Origin: Candidatus Poribacteria bacterium
Lineage (GTDB): Bacteria; Poribacteria; WGA-4E; PCPOR2b
Assembly: GCA_028819845.1 (NCBI GenBank)
Contig: JAPPKS010000006.1
Span: forward strand, 62,001-126,000
DNA: 64,000 nt
Direction: 5' to 3'
This document shows positions 34,262-43,592 of the stretch, piece by piece. The notes beneath the pieces are model-generated. The model made no database searches, had not been told where the DNA came from, and saw only the letters and a list, made by a program, of their open reading frames with translations. The position numbers and the translations under genes are program-made. How positions within the stretch are numbered: position 1 is the stretch's first letter; each line of letters opens with the position of its first letter.

Positions 34262-36481
34262 ATGATTAACAAACCGTCAGTTGTTCTATTCCTTGCCCTG
34301 TGTATTTTAGTGAATTGTTGTATGGTTTCAAATCTACATGCGGACACTGTATTGGAAGGCGCACTCGCGTTGATAGACCAAGAAAACTACGCTGAGGCCG
34401 CCCTACAATTAGAACCGCTGCTGCAAACATCAATTCAAGAATTGAATGTAAATTCGGAGGAAATTCATCACGTCCTCGCGCACTGCTACGAAAAACAGGA
34501 AAAATGGAACGAGGCCGTCCAACATTACCAAAAAGCCGTTGCGCCCGCCAATGAGTTGGCTGATTATGCACTTTTTCGGCTAGCCAAAGCATATCATCAG
34601 ATGGGCGATTATCCAAACGCGCTAATCTGGTATCAACGTTTAATTGATGAATATCCACGAAGTTTCCATTTCGGCGAAGCGAATTTTGAGATTGCAAAGG
34701 TGTACCAACAGCAGAACGACTATGAAAAAGCGATCGACTCTTTGTCTAATTTGATAGACAACAAAGGGAGCGGCTATGTTAGGCAATCACTTTATGAACG
34801 AGGATTGGTTTACGAAGCATTAGGTAAACGGAAGCAAGCCTTACTCACTTATCAACAACTTACCAATGCAGATCCAACCGACGAGGTCGCCAAGAACGCA
34901 CTGGATCGAATTAAGAAACTAGTGAAAGCACATCCTAATTTTAAAATTAGTCGTACCCAACGCATGAACCAGGGGTTAGTGCTTTACCATCATAGCAACT
35001 GGGCAGGGGCTCGCGCAGAATTTGAAAGAGTTGCAGCCGGTTACAAGGATTCACTCGCAGGTCGAGCTACCTACTATGTCGGTCGGAGTTACTACCGGCA
35101 GCGGCGGTACGATTCCGCAATCAAGGCATTCAACAAGGTGGGTTCGCTGTATCCGGAAAGCGGTTATTTGACGCGGGCGCTATATCAAACAACACTTTGC
35201 TATCGCCGCTCGGAACAGCCCGACATGGCGCAAAAGCGGTTAAAAGCTTTCCTCGAACAATACGCGTGGAGTGCGTTAGCGGATGATGCGCATTACGATC
35301 TCGGTTGGGTGCAACAGAACCAAGAGCAATATGACGAAGCAATCGCAACCTATCGCCGCATGACACAGAAATATCGCAGCAGCGATTTAGTATCCCAAGC
35401 ATATTGGCGTATTGGATGGATTCAATTTAAGAAAAAACGATATGCAGAGTGCATCGAAACCTTCGCCGCCTTGCTGGAACAATATCCCGACAGTGCGTTT
35501 AGTACAGCCGCGCACTTTTGGATAGCCAAGAGTCACGAGCGTCAGAATCAGTGGGAAGCAGCCGAAAAAGTGTACCGCGAAATCGTTGCAGCCAACCACT
35601 GGTATTATGCGGACCGAGCACGGGCTATCCTTAAGAATGGGCCTCAGGGAGGTGTAGTCTCTCTGAACACCACTGAATCACGGGCAAATGTCGCGCCCAA
35701 CAATTCGGTCTGGAAAGATATCGGATCAAAGAAAACGCCGCGCGTTGCAAAATTGATGCAACTCAGGCTCTTCGATGATGCGCTCACCGAACTCAAAGGA
35801 ACCATTAGGATAGATAGGTCCAACCTTCAAGATAGTTACTATAACCTGATTGTCTGCTATCAGAAACTCAGAGAATTTCAGAAAGCTATCATATACGCGG
35901 AAAAGCTGGCAAGTTTTGAAGTGCTGCAGGACGAAAACGAAGCTATTCCAATCGAGCTTTACCAACTGCGTTATCCGCTCTATTACGGAGAAATCATCCA
36001 GAGACATTCACAAGAATACGAGATTGACCCGCTGTTCGTCGCTTCCATGATTCGTGAAGAGAGCCGTTATAATGCAGATATCGCTTCTTGGGCGGGAGCG
36101 CTAGGATTAATGCAAATCATGCCTGCAACCGGTCAAGATCTCGCCCGCCGACTTAGGATTCGCCGCTTCCGCACTGCCATGCTTCTGAATCCGGAGATTA
36201 ATATTCAGATGGGCACATGGTACATGAAACACCTGATGGATAAATTTGAAAACAACCATGCGCTCGTTGCCGGAGCATACAACGGCGGTCCCGGCCGCAT
36301 TCAACGATGGTTAAATGAAATGGACGTTTCCGATTTCGACGAATTCATTGAGGATATTTCGATTACTGAAACCCGCCGCCATATCAAGAAAGTCATCGAT
36401 AGCTACCGCATCTATAAGGAACTCTACTCAGAACACAATCTTCCAGCGGCGCCCCCAAAAATTATAGGTGACAAGGGGTAA
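34262..36481 (+). CDS. TPR-containing soluble lytic transglycosylase (Slt family)
   Basis: 739 residues: signal peptide (VVLFLALCILVNCCMVSNLHA), about 12 TPR/Sel1-like repeats (about 30-560), then a C-terminal SLT (GH23) domain with MIREESRYN (catalytic Glu), GALGLMQIMPATG, and AGAYNGGPGRIQRW. It cleaves the MurNAc-GlcNAc bond of peptidoglycan forming 1,6-anhydroMurNAc, in the periplasm. The superhelical N-terminus is as in Slt70. It overlaps or closely precedes lpxB, giving an envelope-related pair. Confidence 0.94.
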   Translation: MINKPSVVLFLALCILVNCCMVSNLHADTVLEGALALIDQENYAEAALQLEPLLQTSIQELNVNSEEIHHVLAHCYEKQEKWNEAVQHYQKAVAPANELADYALFRLAKAYHQMGDYPNALIWYQRLIDEYPRSFHFGEANFEIAKVYQQQNDYEKAIDSLSNLIDNKGSGYVRQSLYERGLVYEALGKRKQALLTYQQLTNADPTDEVAKNALDRIKKLVKAHPNFKISRTQRMNQGLVLYHHSNWAGARAEFERVAAGYKDSLAGRATYYVGRSYYRQRRYDSAIKAFNKVGSLYPESGYLTRALYQTTLCYRRSEQPDMAQKRLKAFLEQYAWSALADDAHYDLGWVQQNQEQYDEAIATYRRMTQKYRSSDLVSQAYWRIGWIQFKKKRYAECIETFAALLEQYPDSAFSTAAHFWIAKSHERQNQWEAAEKVYREIVAANHWYYADRARAILKNGPQGGVVSLNTTESRANVAPNNSVWKDIGSKKTPRVAKLMQLRLFDDALTELKGTIRIDRSNLQDSYYNLIVCYQKLREFQKAIIYAEKLASFEVLQDENEAIPIELYQLRYPLYYGEIIQRHSQEYEIDPLFVASMIREESRYNADIASWAGALGLMQIMPATGQDLARRLRIRRFRTAMLLNPEINIQMGTWYMKHLMDKFENNHALVAGAYNGGPGRIQRWLNEMDVSDFDEFIEDISITETRRHIKKVIDSYRIYKELYSEHNLPAAPPKIIGDKG

Positions 36482-36503
36482 AAGCCTTAAACCAATTTCG
36501 GCG

Positions 36504-37628
36504 ATGCCAACAATCATGATCGTTGCCGGAGAGCCCTCCGGCGATCTCCATGCCTCTCGCGTTGCGTCCAAACTCAACGACCTTGCTCCCGGTATCCATC
36601 TCGTCGGTATGGGGGGAGATTTGATGGAACAGTCCGGCGTCAGCCTAATCTTTCACATTCGCGACTCCGCCGTAATGGGGATTGGCGAAGTTGTTGCTTC
36701 CATACCCGCATTTCTGAAAAAACGCAAACTTCTGAAACGATTCATCCGTGAAACAAAACCTGACGCCCTGCTGTTGGTAGATTTCGCCGAATTTAACCTC
36801 GCGTTAGCGCGTTTCTCTCATAAACTCGGTATTCCTGTTATCTACTACATCCCCCCCAAAGCCTGGGCGTGGCGGCCGCATCGCGCCAAAAAGATAGCGA
36901 AAAACACAACTATCGTGGCATCAATCTTTCCTTTCGAGACAACATTCTACCGTCATGCGGGCGCAAACGCGAAGTTTGTAGGGCATCCACTCGTGGACTT
37001 CGCCCAATCAAACCTGAGTCGTGAGGAAGCCCGCCGCACGCTGAACTTACGCGAAAACTCGCCCGTCCTAGGGTTAATGCCGGGCAGCCGCCGCCGGGAG
37101 GTTGACCGGTTACTCCCTGTCATGCTAGAGGCCGCCCGACACATCCGCGAATGCGTGCCGGATTGTCAGTTTATCCTTCCGCTCGCACCTAGCATCCATC
37201 CGGAGTCCCTGCCGAAAACGCCGTTCGTACACCTTGTAAAAGGGAACGCCTATGATTCAATGAGAGCCTCAGACCTGATGTTGATTGCATCGGGGACCGC
37301 AACCCTCGAAGCAGCCTGTTTAGGAACTCCGATGATTGTACTCTATAAAATGTCGCGGTCTAGTTGGTGGATCATAAAATCGCTCGCTGCCATAGACTGG
37401 AGCGCGCTGCCGAACATCATCGCAGGGCGGGAAATCGTTCCGGAACTCCTCCAGAACGATGCACAACCGTCCCAAATTACCCCCATCGCGCTAAAGCTGC
37501 TGCAATCTTTAGAAGCGCGGCAATCTCAAAAGAACGAACTCGAAAAGGTCTATGCGCAACTCGGCAATCCCGGTACGGCTGAGCGTACAGCCCAGATAGT
37601 CCTAGATTGCCTAGCATTTACATCTTAA
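36504..37628 (+). CDS. lpxB: Lipid-A-disaccharide synthase
   Basis: About 374 residues. Condenses UDP-2,3-diacylglucosamine with lipid X in lipid A synthesis at the inner membrane; its presence indicates an LPS-bearing outer membrane. Seen: IVAGEPSGDLHA near the N-terminus, LVDFAEFN, YYIPPKAWAWRPHR, GHPLVDF, LGLMPGSRRREV and SGTATLEAACLGTPMIVLYK, all typical of LpxB (GT19). ATG 36504 aligns with the usual start; an in-frame GTG at 36468 overlaps the preceding stop and would add 12 residues. No other lpx gene is in the window. Confidence 0.95.
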   Translation: MPTIMIVAGEPSGDLHASRVASKLNDLAPGIHLVGMGGDLMEQSGVSLIFHIRDSAVMGIGEVVASIPAFLKKRKLLKRFIRETKPDALLLVDFAEFNLALARFSHKLGIPVIYYIPPKAWAWRPHRAKKIAKNTTIVASIFPFETTFYRHAGANAKFVGHPLVDFAQSNLSREEARRTLNLRENSPVLGLMPGSRRREVDRLLPVMLEAARHIRECVPDCQFILPLAPSIHPESLPKTPFVHLVKGNAYDSMRASDLMLIASGTATLEAACLGTPMIVLYKMSRSSWWIIKSLAAIDWSALPNIIAGREIVPELLQNDAQPSQITPIALKLLQSLEARQSQKNELEKVYAQLGNPGTAERTAQIVLDCLAFTS

Positions 37629-37645
37629 TAGACTAGCATAACTGT

Positions 37646-38000
37646 CTAAACATTGGGGGTAAGTAAGGAAGATACCGGTATCGACATCAGAGTTAGTTGC
37701 GCGTGCGGATTCGATTGCGTTGCGTACTTTACCGCATAATTCGTCAAAGTCGATTTCTTGTTCTTGAAAATACTGTTGATTTCTTTATCCAAATATGCCG
37801 TGTGCAACTGCAATACGTTGCCGTGGTTCAAGCCTGTCATGCCTTGTGGAGGATCCCTTTTGTATTTCTCGTCTAAGGTGGTTCCGTCTGAGGTGGAAGC
37901 CCATAGCCGTCCAAACGAGACTGCGTCGCCATGACCACATTCGCCTGTTTGTAATGATATAGTAACTTGTATTCCCTTCGGCGCCCAGATTCCGCTGCCC
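37646..38000 (-). pseudogene. Truncated paralogue of the exported protein at 38709-39566
   Basis: The minus-strand frame from about 38000 to the stop at 37646 reads SGIWAPKGI, then TGECGHGDAVSFGRLWAST. The gene at 38709-39566 has SGFWKP, then VGECAEGDAISSGRLWTPQ at the matching place. No start codon or signal peptide precedes it in frame, and after the shared part the sequences diverge (HTAYLDKEINSIFKNKKS). Best seen as a partial duplicate or decayed gene. Confidence 0.55.
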
Positions 38001-38104
38001 GCTCCCCACTCTCCACTGCTTCGCCGAGAATGCCTCTGAAATCAATTCTAAGCGGTTCTTTTGATTGATAAAGGTTAGTGCGAGAGAGAGCAAAGCGATC
38101 GATT

Positions 38105-38641
38105 TTATTCTACATCAACGACAGCGTCTCGTGTGACATCAAAGACTACCATTTGTACGACTACAAACGGCTCGATTGTATACCTAAATTCAATGCCTTT
38201 GGAAGTGTAAGCGTCTGAGTATTTTGCATCACCATGACCAAACACAAAAAGAGCCCCACCTTGCCCCGAGTCGACATTCTCTTCATTTCCGTACACTTCA
38301 TGTACTTCGTCCCACGAACTGCCGACACTGAGACCATTTGTAGTGCGTGCTTCCGCATTGCGTACGCCTATTTCGACAGCTCTATCATTATCGAAGTAGA
38401 CAGTTACCCCTAAATCGCTCCAATCGTAGGCTATAGTCCAAGGGAGCGTTTTATACCATTCAGGTCTATAGTCTAGTTGCGGTTCGCCATAAAGTTCCCT
38501 TACTTTATCCAAATCATCGCCTAACTTAATGCCTACAGCTTCACGTCCGGGCACGACTGTAGTGTTGACAAGTTCGTTTTCAACTTCTTCATTTTCACCA
38601 CAAGCCAAAAAAGCGATCAAGAGCAACAGTAAAATTCTCAT
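38105..38641 (-). CDS. Lipoprotein with two SmpA/OmlA-like motifs
   Basis: 178 residues; AAAGGAGG precedes the ATG at 38641. Signal peptide with lipobox LIAFLAC. Two internal copies of a G-x-x-x-G-x-x-x-x-x-V-x-E-x-Y-G motif (GIKLGDDLDKVRELYGEP at about 38-55 and GLSVGSSWDEVHEVYGNE at about 103-120) resemble the helix-strand units of SmpA/BamE-like and other small envelope lipoproteins. Function unknown. It follows the next exported gene on the same strand, separated by a hairpin. Confidence 0.75.
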   Translation of the reverse strand: MRILLLLLIAFLACGENEEVENELVNTTVVPGREAVGIKLGDDLDKVRELYGEPQLDYRPEWYKTLPWTIAYDWSDLGVTVYFDNDRAVEIGVRNAEARTTNGLSVGSSWDEVHEVYGNEENVDSGQGGALFVFGHGDAKYSDAYTSKGIEFRYTIEPFVVVQMVVFDVTRDAVVDVE

Positions 38642-38669
38642 TTTGCGCCTCCTCTTTAAAAGGAAGTTA

Positions 38670-38701
38670 GAAGGCTACTGAAGTATATTACAGTAGCCTT
38701 C
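38670..38701 (-). terminator. Hairpin between two exported-protein genes
   Basis: GAAGGCTACTG (38670-38680) and CAGTAGCCTTC (38691-38701) form a perfect 11-bp stem with a 10-base loop, 8 bp after the stop of the gene at 38709-39566. The following minus-strand sequence TAACTTCCTTTT is only moderately T-rich, so it may terminate partially or stabilise the transcript. Confidence 0.6.
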
Positions 38702-38708
38702 GTGTTTC

Positions 38709-39566
38709 CTACTTCTGTTTCATGTCAGCCCATGATGTAGTCAATCTACGCTGATACTTAGGCGGTGCGGCTGGTATTTCATATTCCACCCCGTCTGAAA
38801 GATCTAGTTCCACGATATTGGCAGCAGCTCTCAGGTCGCCCGTCAAGTTTTCTTCTACCAATTCAGGAACACCTAGCGAATATGACCCGTAAACATAAAC
38901 TGTATTTTCGTTAAACACTAATGTTTGGATGTGCCCGTCAAAGTAAACGGCTGCATCTATGTCAGAATTCACCAATCGTGCGGTTTCAATTAAATCAAGC
39001 ATGACCTCACCCAACTCTTCAAAGTCTAGTTCTTGAATTTGAGCACGAAACAAACGTGGAGCCGCACCTGTACCCCAATTACAATATGAGAGGTGATTAT
39101 CGTTATCCTCATCGCGTCCATATACATCGTCGTTTTGTTGGGGTGTCCATAGCCGTCCGGATGAAATAGCATCACCTTCAGCACATTCACCTACCGCTAA
39201 CGTTTTGCCAACACTTAATGGACTTGAATTAGGTTTCCAAAATCCACTTCCCCAAATGTCGCGAGTTGGGTTTCTAACTGCATAGGTAACATTCGGGTCT
39301 GGATTTCCGCCTATATCATGTATATAGACTTGGGCAAACCAGTTTGCCTTATGCTGATGGTTATCATCAGAGCCACCGGCGTGACCACCGATAGTAAAAG
39401 TACAACTTGATTTGGCTATGAAATTAACTACATCATTGCCAGCAGCAACAGTATATACTCTTGCTTTGGCATTGATGTTTGGGTTACTAATGTGTGATTC
39501 CACCCTTTGAATGAACACTGTTATCCAAACAAACGCCAACGTCAAAATTGACACTGCGGTTTTCAT
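38709..39566 (-). CDS. Exported protein of unknown family
   Basis: 285 residues from ATG 39566, chosen because GGAGG sits 8 bases upstream; the ATG at 39581 lies on that ribosome-binding site. Signal peptide (AVSILTLAFVWITVFIQRVES). The body is beta-rich, with CTFTIGGHAGGSDDNHQH, an Asp-rich DVYGRDEDNDN element that could bind calcium, and a C-terminal half with YVYGSYSLGV. Two Cys (in SSCTF and VGECAEG) and a third in SYCNWG could form a disulfide. I do not recognise the family. A truncated paralogue lies at 37646-38000. Confidence 0.7.
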   Translation of the reverse strand: MKTAVSILTLAFVWITVFIQRVESHISNPNINAKARVYTVAAGNDVVNFIAKSSCTFTIGGHAGGSDDNHQHKANWFAQVYIHDIGGNPDPNVTYAVRNPTRDIWGSGFWKPNSSPLSVGKTLAVGECAEGDAISSGRLWTPQQNDDVYGRDEDNDNHLSYCNWGTGAAPRLFRAQIQELDFEELGEVMLDLIETARLVNSDIDAAVYFDGHIQTLVFNENTVYVYGSYSLGVPELVEENLTGDLRAAANIVELDLSDGVEYEIPAAPPKYQRRLTTSWADMKQK

Positions 39567-40205
39567 TTGAAATTCCTCCATTAGTAGTGGTTAAATTTCA
39601 ACGTTAAGTGTTTCATTCTAAATCCGACTGTAATCTGGATATTAACAACTAGCGATTTACCCTGCTGTAAATGGTATTTAGCAAGTTATGTGCCATGACG
39701 TAAATTCTGCTTCAATTTATGCTTGGTTATGCCCCAAGAACCCTTATGTGTAAAGGGATTCGGGCGGTTTAATTTTTTTTCGGTCCGGAGCAGTCGCGTT
39801 CTGGCGGGGTAGGCAAAGGGGTGCGCCAAATTTCCACACAATTCGGGAAAATTGGGGAGAAATAGCGCGTGAAGCCTTGCTAGACAAGGGTTTTGGGGCT
39901 GCGCAACAAAAGTTCACAATAGCAACAAAAGTTGCACCCATTTTGGTGAGAGGGAATGTCCGTAGAAGAAATGGAACCGGGCGCCGCTCAAATATTCCAG
40001 ATTAGGTCGTTAAACGCGCTGAAAAGACACACCGAGTGTGTTAAAGCGGTCTAACCGATAGCAACCGGAGCGGCCGCAGGTGCTTGGAAGGAGGGAAGCG
40101 TGGAGTGTATGGGTTTGAAAATGTAGAACTCTTGGGTTCGCTTTTAGATGCAGTGGGTTTCGCCTTACGTTCAATTCAAGCTACAAGAGTTCTTCTACTT
40201 CACTT
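39567..40205. other. Intergenic region with inverted arms near its left-gene end
   Basis: About 640 bp without a credible gene; one minus-strand frame (39744-39941) has no ribosome-binding site or coding look. AGAACTCTTG at 40125-40134 and CAAGAGTTCT at 40184-40193 are perfect 10-bp inverted arms 49 bases apart, just past the stop of the minus-strand gene at 40206, possibly a 3' structure. Nothing else was seen. Confidence 0.4.
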
Positions 40206-40859
40206 TCACTCAATGAGATGCCCCATAAAAATGTACGTGTCCAGACTATACGGGTGATAGAATATCCATGCTCTCCGGTCATACTGGTCGATAAAATCAA
40301 GAAATATTTTTTTCTCGCCTCGTGAAAAGTACCTGGCTGTGAGTTGTTCATCAACACTTCTGCTCCAATCATATTTTACATACTCTTCAAAGCCTTCGGG
40401 GGCATGGTCGTATAGATTATAGGTACGTTTTTCTTCTTCCAACTCCAAGGCAGAATAGCCTGACCGTTCTTCTTCTTCACCCAAGATTTCGAAATCTGCC
40501 GGCAATTCCCTAGGTTCATCAATCGAAGTGTCCGGACTTTCATCGGTAATCTCGCCTTCGGATTCTTCTACATCTTCCTCGTCTGTATGATCTTTATCCA
40601 TCCTCTCCAAAAACGCTATCACCTCTGTTAATTCCTCGGCACGGGGAACAGAAACAGGGGGATCTGCAAATTGGTTTGTAGTGTTACCCATTGCTTGAAT
40701 TTCTTCCGATTCATGATGGCTAAAATCAACGCTAAAATCTTCATCTTTCCAGATGATGTCCGGAAGTATGAGCGAAAGCAGGAAAAATCCAACCCCGGCA
40801 GCTATCATTGAAGTTGTCAAAAACTTGCGCCGGTTAAACTGATTTTGTTCTTTCATCAT
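40206..40859 (-). CDS. Membrane-anchored acidic protein with twin-arginine-like N-terminus
   Basis: 217 residues; AGGAGG lies just before the ATG at 40859. The N-terminus NRRKFLTTSMIAAGVGFFLLSL has a twin-arginine (RRKFL) motif before one hydrophobic helix, so it may be a Tat substrate or simple anchor. A long, very acidic linker follows (DKDHTDEEDVEESEGEITDE), then a more folded C-terminal region rich in Tyr and Phe (YDRRAWIFYHPYSLD). Unknown family. Confidence 0.65.
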   Translation of the reverse strand: MMKEQNQFNRRKFLTTSMIAAGVGFFLLSLILPDIIWKDEDFSVDFSHHESEEIQAMGNTTNQFADPPVSVPRAEELTEVIAFLERMDKDHTDEEDVEESEGEITDESPDTSIDEPRELPADFEILGEEEERSGYSALELEEEKRTYNLYDHAPEGFEEYVKYDWSRSVDEQLTARYFSRGEKKIFLDFIDQYDRRAWIFYHPYSLDTYIFMGHLIE

Positions 40860-41049
40860 TGCCTCCTAATTCGCCACAAACAGTGATACATCGCTGCAAC
40901 ACGTCATCACAACGGTTCTCCTCACGACTAGTATTTGAGAACTAGACGAAGGACATGGGATCTGCCGCCATTCTCTCGTCTGCGAATCGCTTATCGAAGA
41001 TTTTAAGGAAATAACAGAATCGCGGTCTAGACAATATCGGCAACAACAA

Positions 41050-41346
41050 TCAACTATACCCGGGACAGGTGCAAGGAACAAATTCGCACTTAGGACATCC
41101 ATCAGCATAAATCCGCGCGGCGTCTCCGAGATCGACATTCAGCAGACTCGCCAGTGTTGACAACCAGGCGAACACATCGGCAAACTCTTCCCGCAGCCGA
41201 TCGGCGTTTTGAGGTTGACGCCGAATCTCTTTCGCAAGTTCGCCCACCTCTTCAGCGAACCAAACAAATGTGCGGTCCACGCCGCGTCCGGCATCCCGTT
41301 CAAAATAGATGCGCTCAATCAAATTTTGAAATTCTTGAATCGTCAT
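41050..41346 (-). CDS. MazG-like nucleotide pyrophosphohydrolase
   Basis: 98 residues. All-alpha NTP-PPase fold with the metal motif WFAEEVGELAKEIRR (EExxE) followed by EEFADVFAWL (ExxD), as in MazG and dUTPase-like enzymes that hydrolyse NTPs to NMP and PPi. A short Cys-rich C-terminus (CPKCEFVPCTC) could hold a metal and is unusual for the family. The ATG overlaps the stop of prpC as ATGA, so it is translationally coupled to the methylcitrate genes, an unexpected pairing. Confidence 0.88.
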   Translation of the reverse strand: MTIQEFQNLIERIYFERDAGRGVDRTFVWFAEEVGELAKEIRRQPQNADRLREEFADVFAWLSTLASLLNVDLGDAARIYADGCPKCEFVPCTCPGYS

Positions 41347-42461
41347 CGGCCAGCTATCGGCGGATAGGGTCTCGAATCGGGACCGATGTAGTCGGCGCGC
41401 GGACGGATAAGCCTGTTATTGGTTCGCTGCTCTATGGCGTGGGCAGCCCAACCGGTAACCCGTGACATTACAAAGATCGGCGTAAACATCGGCGTTGGAA
41501 TTCCGCATAGATGATAGGCTGAAGCGCTATAGAAATCGAGGTTCGGGAACAGCTTCTTTTCGCGCCACATCACCTGTTCGATACGCTCGGAGATGTCGTA
41601 CAGTTTTGTGTCGCCGCTTCTCTCTGAGAGTTTCTGCGACCACTCTTTAATAATATCCGAACGCGGATCTGAGGTCGAGTAGACGCGGTGACCGAAGCCC
41701 ATAATCAAGGTCTTCTTCACTAACATGTCCAGAATAGCGGCTTCGGCTTCGTCCGGCGTCTCAAATCGCTCAATCAACTCCATAGCGGCTTCGTTAGCGC
41801 CGCCATGCAAGGGACCGCGCAGCGTACCGATGGCGGCGGTAATTGCGGAATAAATGTCCGACAGCGTTGAAGTGGCGACGCGGGTGGCAAAGGTTGAAGC
41901 ATTAAATTCGTGCTCTGCGTAAAGAATCAACGACACGTCGACAGCTTTGCGGCTGACTTCATCCGGCGGCTCGCCGTGCAACAGATGCAGAAAGTGTCCG
42001 GCAATTGTGTCATCATCTGTTTCGGTATTGATTCGTACACCGTTTGTCTGGTAATGATACCAATAGAGCAACATCGAACCGAAACTGGCAGTAAGCCGAT
42101 CTACGATATTAAACTGATTGTTTGCCTCGTTTTCCGGCTCGATTGTGCCCAGCGCTGAACAACCCGTACGCATGACATCCATCGGATGCGCATCGCCCGG
42201 CAACTGTTCAAGGACGGTTTTAATCCCGGCAGGCAGACCGCGCATACTGGCTAGCCGCGCTTTGTAGTCATCGAACTCAGCCTGCGTCGGCAACGCGCCG
42301 TGAATTAATAAATAAGCAACCTCTTCAAAGGTCGCGTGCTCTGCTAAATCGTGAATAGAATACCCCCGGTAGTTGAGTCCAATACCTTCTACCCCTACCG
42401 TGCAAATTGAAGTTTCGCCGGCAGTAACGCCGGCTAACCCTCCCGGTTTTTTAGTTTTCAT
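41343..42461 (-). CDS. prpC: 2-methylcitrate synthase / citrate synthase
   Basis: 372 residues, citrate synthase fold of the short type I form. Condenses propionyl-CoA (or acetyl-CoA) with oxaloacetate. Seen: [14 protein letters not shown] near the N-terminus, [13 protein letters not shown], catalytic His in [25 protein letters not shown], and [19 protein letters not shown]. prpC is preferred over a TCA citrate synthase because prpB lies directly upstream with an 11-bp overlap. MazG overlaps its 3' end. Confidence 0.93.
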   Translation of the reverse strand: MKTKKPGGLAGVTAGETSICTVGVEGIGLNYRGYSIHDLAEHATFEEVAYLLIHGALPTQAEFDDYKARLASMRGLPAGIKTVLEQLPGDAHPMDVMRTGCSALGTIEPENEANNQFNIVDRLTASFGSMLLYWYHYQTNGVRINTETDDDTIAGHFLHLLHGEPPDEVSRKAVDVSLILYAEHEFNASTFATRVATSTLSDIYSAITAAIGTLRGPLHGGANEAAMELIERFETPDEAEAAILDMLVKKTLIMGFGHRVYSTSDPRSDIIKEWSQKLSERSGDTKLYDISERIEQVMWREKKLFPNLDFYSASAYHLCGIPTPMFTPIFVMSRVTGWAAHAIEQRTNNRLIRPRADYIGPDSRPYPPIAGR

Positions 42462-43374
42462 TGGGCTCTCCCTCGTTAAGAATGCTAGCAGTTGGATCTG
42501 CGGTTAATAGTCGATCGAGCTTCTGTTCGTATTCGTGGTAGTTTAGGAACTCATACAACTCCGATCTCGTTTGCATGTTTTGCACGGCATCTCTCTGCGT
42601 CCCCTGTTGGCGAATGGTTTGATACACATTGAGCGCAGCCGCGCTCATCGCGCGAAACGCTGATAGCGGATACAACACTAACTTCACTCCTGACGCCTTG
42701 AGCTCGTCCGTCGTGAACAGCGGCGTCTTGCCGAACTCCGTCATATTCGCCAAGATTGGAATGTCAACCGCATCGGCAAACTGTCGATACTGGCTGAGTT
42801 CCGACATGGCTTCGGCGAAAATCATGTCCGCACCTGCTTCCTTATAACAACACGCGCGTTCAATCGTCTGTTCCAACCCTTCAACAGCAAGCGCATCAGT
42901 TCTCGCCATCAGGACAAATTCTGGATCTGTTTTCGCATCAACCGCGGCTTTAATCCGATCCACCATTTCCGCAGTACTGACAAGCTCCTTGTTGGGGCGG
43001 TGGCCGCAACGCTTCGCTTGCACCTGGTCCTCAATGTGTATCCCGGCGGCGCCAGCCTTAATCATCTGCTGCACGGTTCGTGCAATCATGAACGCGTTGC
43101 CCCAGCCGGTATCCGCATCAACCAGTAGCGGGAGTCCTGTCGCGCTGGTAATGCGGCGCACATCCTCCAGCACATCGTTCAAAGTAGTCATGCCTAAATC
43201 GGGCAGCCCGTAAGAGGCGTTCGCGACACCGCCGCCAGAAAGATAGATCGCCCGAAAACCCACGCGCTCCGCCATCAAAGCGGCGTACGCGTTGATGGCG
43301 CCGACGACTGCCAAAGGGGTTTCCATAGTCAACGCCTCGTGAAAACGCCCTCCCGCCGAAGATGTCTGGATCAT
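42451..43374 (-). CDS. prpB: 2-methylisocitrate lyase
   Basis: 307 residues, PEP mutase/isocitrate lyase superfamily TIM barrel. Cleaves 2-methylisocitrate to pyruvate and succinate in propionate catabolism. Seen: [19 protein letters not shown]-type N-terminal region ([13 protein letters not shown]), [25 protein letters not shown] with the catalytic Cys, MARTDAL and AEAMSEL. It is first gene of a prpB-prpC-mazG operon. prpD or acnD is not in the window. Confidence 0.94.
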   Translation of the reverse strand: MIQTSSAGGRFHEALTMETPLAVVGAINAYAALMAERVGFRAIYLSGGGVANASYGLPDLGMTTLNDVLEDVRRITSATGLPLLVDADTGWGNAFMIARTVQQMIKAGAAGIHIEDQVQAKRCGHRPNKELVSTAEMVDRIKAAVDAKTDPEFVLMARTDALAVEGLEQTIERACCYKEAGADMIFAEAMSELSQYRQFADAVDIPILANMTEFGKTPLFTTDELKASGVKLVLYPLSAFRAMSAAALNVYQTIRQQGTQRDAVQNMQTRSELYEFLNYHEYEQKLDRLLTADPTASILNEGEPNEN

Positions 43375-43404
43375 CTTTCATCTCCCTGAAACCATCAAGT
43401 GAAC

Positions 43405-43495
43405 GAACAGTGGGTGATCAACCGAACAGATAGTGAGGACGATAGTCTTCAAAACTGTAAAAACTATCGCCCTCGTTATTCACTCGGTTGACCGG
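43405..43495. repeat. Imperfect palindromic dispersed repeat
   Basis: TCAACCGA-GATAGTGAGG-CGATAGT on the left and ACTATCG-CCTC-CGGTTGA on the right form a long imperfect hairpin upstream of prpB. Related units occur at about 45800-45860, 49308-49343, 62020-62070 and 62255-62334, sharing the CTATCGCC-CTATTCG-TCAGTTGATCC core. It looks like a REP or MITE-type family. Confidence 0.55.
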
Positions 43496-43592
43496 TATTA
43501 TAATTTAAAGTGCCGCGCCTGTCAATTGATGTAAAGACATCTCCTTGTCATGTTGGACTACAACACGGCACCGCATTTAAGCGGAATCTCAA

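Noticed and set aside
40866-41138. 90-residue minus-strand frame overlapping mazG
   Set aside because: Out of frame with mazG, Ser/Cys-rich, no ribosome-binding site; a shadow.
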